NCBI GenBank assembly: GCA_020025885.1
Contig: JAHHRJ010000076.1
Span: forward strand, 1-7,051
Direction of reading: 5' to 3'
Length of the DNA: 7,051 nucleotides
Source: Butyricicoccus sp.
GTDB taxonomy: Bacteria; Bacillota; Clostridia; Oscillospirales; Butyricicoccaceae
Made by a program: the position numbers and the translations under genes. Positions 4,710 through 7,051 of this stretch are shown in pieces; positions within the stretch are counted from its first letter, which is position 1; each line of letters begins with the position of its first letter. The notes below the pieces were generated by a model. That model did not search any database and was not told the DNA's origin. It worked only from the letters and a program-made list of their open reading frames with translations.

Positions 4710-4740
4710 CAGGTCATTTATTAAACATGAAAATGACCTG
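4710..4740 (+). other. Hairpin downstream of the micro-ORFs
   Basis: CAGGTCATTT (4710-4719) and AAATGACCTG (4731-4740) are perfect 10-bp inverted arms with an 11-nt loop, 12 nt after the stop codon. There is no T-run, so it is more likely a 3' mRNA-protecting structure or a binding site than a terminator. Confidence 0.6.
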
Positions 4741-4749
4741 TCGCATGAT

Positions 4750-4770
4750 AAAGCCCGTCATAGGGCTTTT
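4750..4770. terminator. Bidirectional terminator between micro-ORFs and antitoxin
   Basis: AAAGCCC (4750-4756), loop GTCATA, GGGCTTT (4763-4769), then T-rich sequence. The micro-ORF operon and the toxin-antitoxin operon converge here, and the hairpin with flanking A and T tracts can serve both strands. Confidence 0.75.
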
Positions 4771-4774
4771 CATT

Positions 4775-5059
4775 TTAATGAGCCGCTAGCTCTTGGAAAA
4801 AAGCAGGGTTAGATTGAATCGTCGCAAGTACCTTTGCCGCTAAACCCGTAGGGTTACGTCTCTTAGTTTCCCAACTTTTGATCGTATCAACACTTGTTCC
4901 CAAAGCTTTCGCCATTTCACCTTGTGAAACATTTAGCTGCTCCCGAATAGCTTTAACATCAGCAATGTCGTAACAAGTGATACAAGATGCTGATTTAGCT
5001 CCATTCTTAATATCGACAGCCTCTTCAAGAGATGCTTTTAAATCGTCAAAAAAGCTCAT
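4775..5059 (-). CDS. higA: HigA-type antitoxin (XRE helix-turn-helix)
   Basis: A 94-residue antitoxin. The C-terminal half is an XRE/Cro-type helix-turn-helix with VKAIREQLNVSQGEMAKALG and TSVDTIKSWETKRRNPTG (about 35-72), the pattern of HigA-2 antitoxins. It neutralises the toxin encoded just upstream and should repress their shared promoter. The ATG at 5059 is chosen because GAGGTG, formed by the end of the toxin gene, is its ribosome site; the stop of the toxin is one nt before it, implying translational coupling. The N-terminal 30 residues carry the less conserved toxin-binding portion. Two Cys (26, 29) form CITC, too few for the zinc site of MqsA. Confidence 0.88.
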   Translation of the reverse strand: MSFFDDLKASLEEAVDIKNGAKSASCITCYDIADVKAIREQLNVSQGEMAKALGTSVDTIKSWETKRRNPTGLAAKVLATIQSNPAFFQELAAH

Positions 5060-5060
5060 G

Positions 5061-5393
5061 CTACACCTCACTTTTCAATGCTTTCGTTAACTTTTTCAGC
5101 TCTGCCTTTTCGGCATCAGTCAGACTATCTTTGGTGCTTTTGGGGTATGCCATGATCAGATAAATAACTTCTTTAGTGGCCAAGAAATAAATAACCCTTG
5201 CACTTCCACTTTTCCCCTGAGAGCCAGTAGCCATTCGAATTTTACGCAAACCACCTGTTTTCTGAATTAAATCGCCCCTATCAGGCGATTCAATAAGAGC
5301 CTTTTGCAACTCCTTTAGCTCATCATCTGTAGCAATTTCTTTTATTTGCCGAGTAAACATAGAAGTCTCGATAAACTCTATCGCATGACTCAC
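5061..5393 (-). CDS. higB: HigB-type (RelE superfamily) mRNA interferase toxin
   Basis: A 110-residue toxin of the RelE/HigB-2 family, which cleaves mRNA on the ribosome. The family signatures are SHAIEFIETSMFTRQI at the N-terminus, GDLIQKTGGLRKIRMA (40-55) and the basic GKSGSARVIYF (60-70), then IYLIMAYPKS and a Lys-rich C-terminal helix. A GTG start at 5393 is chosen because AAGGAG lies six nt before it and the family begins at this point; a longer reading frame from 5459 would run through the promoter. Toxin precedes antitoxin, the higBA order. The pair acts as a plasmid-stabilising addiction module and would penalise loss of unit B. Confidence 0.88.
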   Translation of the reverse strand: MSHAIEFIETSMFTRQIKEIATDDELKELQKALIESPDRGDLIQKTGGLRKIRMATGSQGKSGSARVIYFLATKEVIYLIMAYPKSTKDSLTDAEKAELKKLTKALKSEV

Positions 5394-5416
5394 TAGGTTC
5401 TCCTTATCATCGCATA

Positions 5417-5459
5417 ACAATAGTGTACACCGTACACCACAACAATGTACTAAGTACAC
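5417..5459 (-). promoter_or_regulatory. higBA promoter with GTGTAC operators
   Basis: On the minus strand there is a -35 box TTGTTG (plus-strand CAACAA 5440-5445) and a -10 box TATTGT (ACAATA 5417-5422) with a 17-bp spacer. GTGTACAC (5423-5430), GTACAC (5432-5437) and GTACTAAGTAC (5447-5457) extending to GTACAC (5454-5459) surround the -35 and fill the spacer, so bound HigA or HigBA would cover the promoter. Confidence 0.75.
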
Positions 5460-5487
5460 CGATAAATATGAGGACTCTATGAGTATG

Positions 5488-5515
5488 ATTTACCATAACG
5501 TCCGCTCGACGCACC
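5488..5515 (-). other. XerC/XerD recombination site (psi/cer-like), unit B
   Basis: The arms are the same as in unit A (GGTGCGTCGAG and TTATGGTAAAT on the minus strand), but the 6-bp centre is CGGACG instead of CGGGCG. The homology between units starts at base 5488, the outer edge of the XerD arm, immediately after the unit B cargo. Confidence 0.8.
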
Positions 5516-5691
5516 GCCTCAGACGCGCTCAGCGCGATCCTGGGGCGTGATCGGCAAAAAACACAGCTTCATACCCCAAACAGCGTCCAAATCGCACAGG
5601 ATGATTCTGGCGACGTTGCATAGCCATTCACGACACTGCATGACGGCCAGATTCAGCGCCAATCTGCCACCAAAGCCCGATTTTCACCCCC
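5516..5691. promoter_or_regulatory. Probable Xer accessory region, unit B (no gene seen)
   Basis: Identical to 1578-1753. It is placed on the XerC side of the site like the PepA/ArgR or ArcA regions of cer and psi. I see no gene. Confidence 0.45.
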
Positions 5692-6070
5692 TCACCGTTA
5701 CCCGGTAACGGTGATCGGTGGCCGGAATTTTTTCGGGCGCCGATCACAGTTGGACAAGCGCCAGCGCGTCAGTAACGCCAAAATTTTTGCATGCAAAAAA
5801 ATCTGCCGGGTGTCGGGGCGCATCGCCCTGACCGGGGGTTTTGTGTGCCGCCAAACCTTGGCGGTGCTACAAAACATACCCTGTCCCTGGGTTGAGTGGT
5901 TTTGAGGTTCGTAGAACCACATGGGGTTGGGTTGTAAAGTGGCACCCTTTGGCACGCCGATTGTGTAACGGGGATTTTCCCCGTGTATACATCGGTATCG
6001 TGCCTGTAGTTCATAACATGTGTCTACAGACACACCTACCAAAATCAGGCGTTGAACCCCGTCACGCCTG
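5692..6070. other. Hairpin-rich non-coding backbone, possible oriT, unit B
   Basis: Second copy of 1754-2132, with the same inverted repeats (for example 5692-5714, 5968-5984, 6046-6070). Here the downstream ribbon-helix-helix gene is intact. No relaxase is present, so any transfer would rely on proteins encoded elsewhere. Confidence 0.4.
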
Positions 6071-6113
6071 CTGTGTACGGTCTGCAAACACCCCGTTTAC
6101 AGGACGTTTTGCC

Positions 6114-6557
6114 ATGACAACGAAAACCACCACCCTGAGCATCCGGATCAGCAGTGAAATGCGTCACGAGCTGGAAGCCCTCGCCGAGAAGAACCGGCTA
6201 TCGCTGAGCGACTTTGTGAAACGCACGCTGCGTGAAAATATGACCGGTCGGCGATTTGAGCAGGCGCAGAACGAGCTCACCCGGCTGGAATCCTCAGCAC
6301 GGGACATCGACAGGCAGACAGCCAAACTGGCCGGCGCACACCGGGAGCTACTGGAGAAGACACAGAACAGGGGTAAAGAGATGCTGGAGGTAATCGCCGA
6401 CGTACAACGGCAGACAGAGGATCTGAGCACTACGATCGATGGCATCAGGAAGCGGGAGCGCTGGGAACGGTTTACCACGCTGCTGATCTGCGCCATGTTC
6501 CTGCTGATTTTCGGGTTTGTGGGAACCTACGCCGCTTACTGGTTACTGATCAGCTAA
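6114..6557 (+). CDS. Ribbon-helix-helix, coiled-coil, membrane-anchored protein; mobilisation accessory-like
   Basis: A 147-residue protein with three parts. Residues 5-42 form a ribbon-helix-helix domain (TLSIRISSEMRHELEALAEK, then LSLSDFVKRTL), a DNA-binding fold common in relaxosome accessory and partition proteins. Residues 50-115 are a long charged coiled coil rich in Glu, Gln and Arg. Residues 121-143 form a membrane helix (LLICAMFLLIFGF..YAAYWLL) with the basic RKRERWER just before it. AGGA at 6101-6104 is a weak ribosome site for the ATG at 6114. It sits directly behind the hairpin-rich region and before the origin. Tethering oriT or the plasmid to the membrane is a plausible role. 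An upstream in-frame extension to 5841 crosses the hairpins and is not credible. Confidence 0.7.
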   Translation: MTTKTTTLSIRISSEMRHELEALAEKNRLSLSDFVKRTLRENMTGRRFEQAQNELTRLESSARDIDRQTAKLAGAHRELLEKTQNRGKEMLEVIADVQRQTEDLSTTIDGIRKRERWERFTTLLICAMFLLIFGFVGTYAAYWLLIS

Positions 6558-6697
6558 TCACGGGAACACCGTGCGAACGCGCTAAAGGCCAACCATCAGG
6601 AGCTATTCCGCTTCCTCGATCGGACAGACTCGCCAAAGCTACGCAATGGCTCCCTAATCCGATCTTGCGGCGAGCGGTGGGGATTAACAGGGAAGGG

Positions 6698-6706
6698 TTA
6701 TACACA
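6698..6706 (+). other. DnaA box upstream of origin, second copy
   Basis: TTATACACA, the same context as at 2663-2671. Confidence 0.7.
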
Positions 6707-6768
6707 GATTCTGTGGGAAAGCAGGCGCGCAAGCTGTGCAGCAAGCACCGGCCGGAGACGCCGGAACC

Positions 6769-7051
6769 CCGTTTTTCCATAGGCTCCGCCCCCCTGACGA
6801 GCTTCACAGAAATTCGGTGATTTCCGATGCTCAAGTCAGAGGTGGCGAAACCCGACAGGACTTAAAGATACCGAGAATTTCTCCCCGATGGCTCCCTCGT
6901 GCGCTCTCCTGTTCCTACCTTGCGGTTTATCGGTGTCTATCCGCTGTTATGGCCGCGTTCCCTCATACCACGCCTGACACTCGATTCCGGTTAGGTAGTT
7001 CGCTCCAAGCTGGACTGTATGCACGAACCCCCCGTTCAGTCCGACCGCCGC
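6769..7051 (-). ncRNA. RNA II 3' portion, cut by the window end
   Basis: This is the 3' half of the unit A RNA II seen a second time because of the terminal redundancy. The A-tract cleavage site is at T6772-T6776 on the plus strand. Its 5' end and promoter are at 534-570 if the window closes into a circle. Confidence 0.85.

Larger units (their letters stand above)
6602..7051. repeat. Shared origin block, second copy
   Basis: Matches 2567-3016 without visible difference and continues at 291-370 if the molecule is circular. It includes the RNA II 3' half and the origin that serves unit A. Confidence 0.9.

Noticed and set aside
5394..5459. Longer toxin start
   Set aside because: It would place the coding region through the -10, spacer and operators; the GTG at 5393 has AAGGAG at ideal spacing and matches the family's N-terminus.
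5841..6113. In-frame N-terminal extension of the ribbon-helix-helix protein (also at 1903-2175)
   Set aside because: It runs through the inverted-repeat region, has no family resemblance, and the conserved ribbon-helix-helix fold begins right after the ATG at 6114/2176.
1..7051. CRISPR arrays, insertion sequences, tRNA or rRNA genes, rop, relaxase
   Set aside because: Searched by eye on both strands; no regularly spaced repeats, transposase motifs, tRNA-like folds, Rop-like or relaxase motifs were found.

Overview
The window is small-plasmid DNA from a gammaproteobacterium, most likely a member of Enterobacterales or a close relative. The grounds are a ColE1/p15A/pMB1-type RNA I/RNA II origin, which depends on host RNA polymerase, RNase H, Pol I and DnaA, and a XerC/XerD site of the cer/psi kind. 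No chromosomal gene, rRNA, tRNA, relaxase, Rop or protein replication initiator was found. Bases 1-290 are identical to 6762-7051, so the most economical reading is a circular molecule of 6761 bp sequenced slightly past its starting point.

That circle is two complete ColE1-type replicons joined head to tail. Unit A (about 1-2726) would be a 2726-bp plasmid and unit B (about 2727-6761) a 4035-bp plasmid. They share two near-identical backbone blocks. The first (1550-2180 = 5488-6118) holds the Xer site and a hairpin-rich region. The second (2567-3096 = 6602-7051 plus 1-370) holds the DnaA box, the replication origin and the RNA II body. Between these blocks each unit carries its own copy-control RNA I/II start and its own cargo (371-1549 in A, 3097-5487 in B). 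The molecule is therefore either a natural cointegrate of two co-resident plasmids or an assembly that chained them through shared repeats.

Unit A cargo: a leader-peptide ORF followed by a 23-codon hydrophobic peptide with a strong Shine-Dalgarno and a terminator, which looks like a TisB/DinQ/ZorO-style type I toxin with a switchable 5' leader. Next is a winged-helix protein whose start codon lies just behind a 53-bp near-perfect palindrome. Its ribbon-helix-helix/membrane protein gene is broken by a 96-bp deletion and a nonsense codon.

Unit B cargo: a WYL-domain regulator of the BrxR/CapW type on the minus strand, divergent from two tiny basic-protein ORFs across a repeat-rich promoter region; a convergent bidirectional terminator; and a higBA-type toxin-antitoxin pair (toxin first) with its own promoter and GTGTAC operators. 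Unit B keeps the intact ribbon-helix-helix/membrane protein.

Together these are stability functions (Xer multimer resolution, toxin-antitoxin), copy control, and small accessory genes that may serve defence. The features most worth following up are the WYL-regulated micro-ORF pair, the switchable small hydrophobic peptide, and the Xer site that sits exactly at the cargo boundary with different central bases in the two units.
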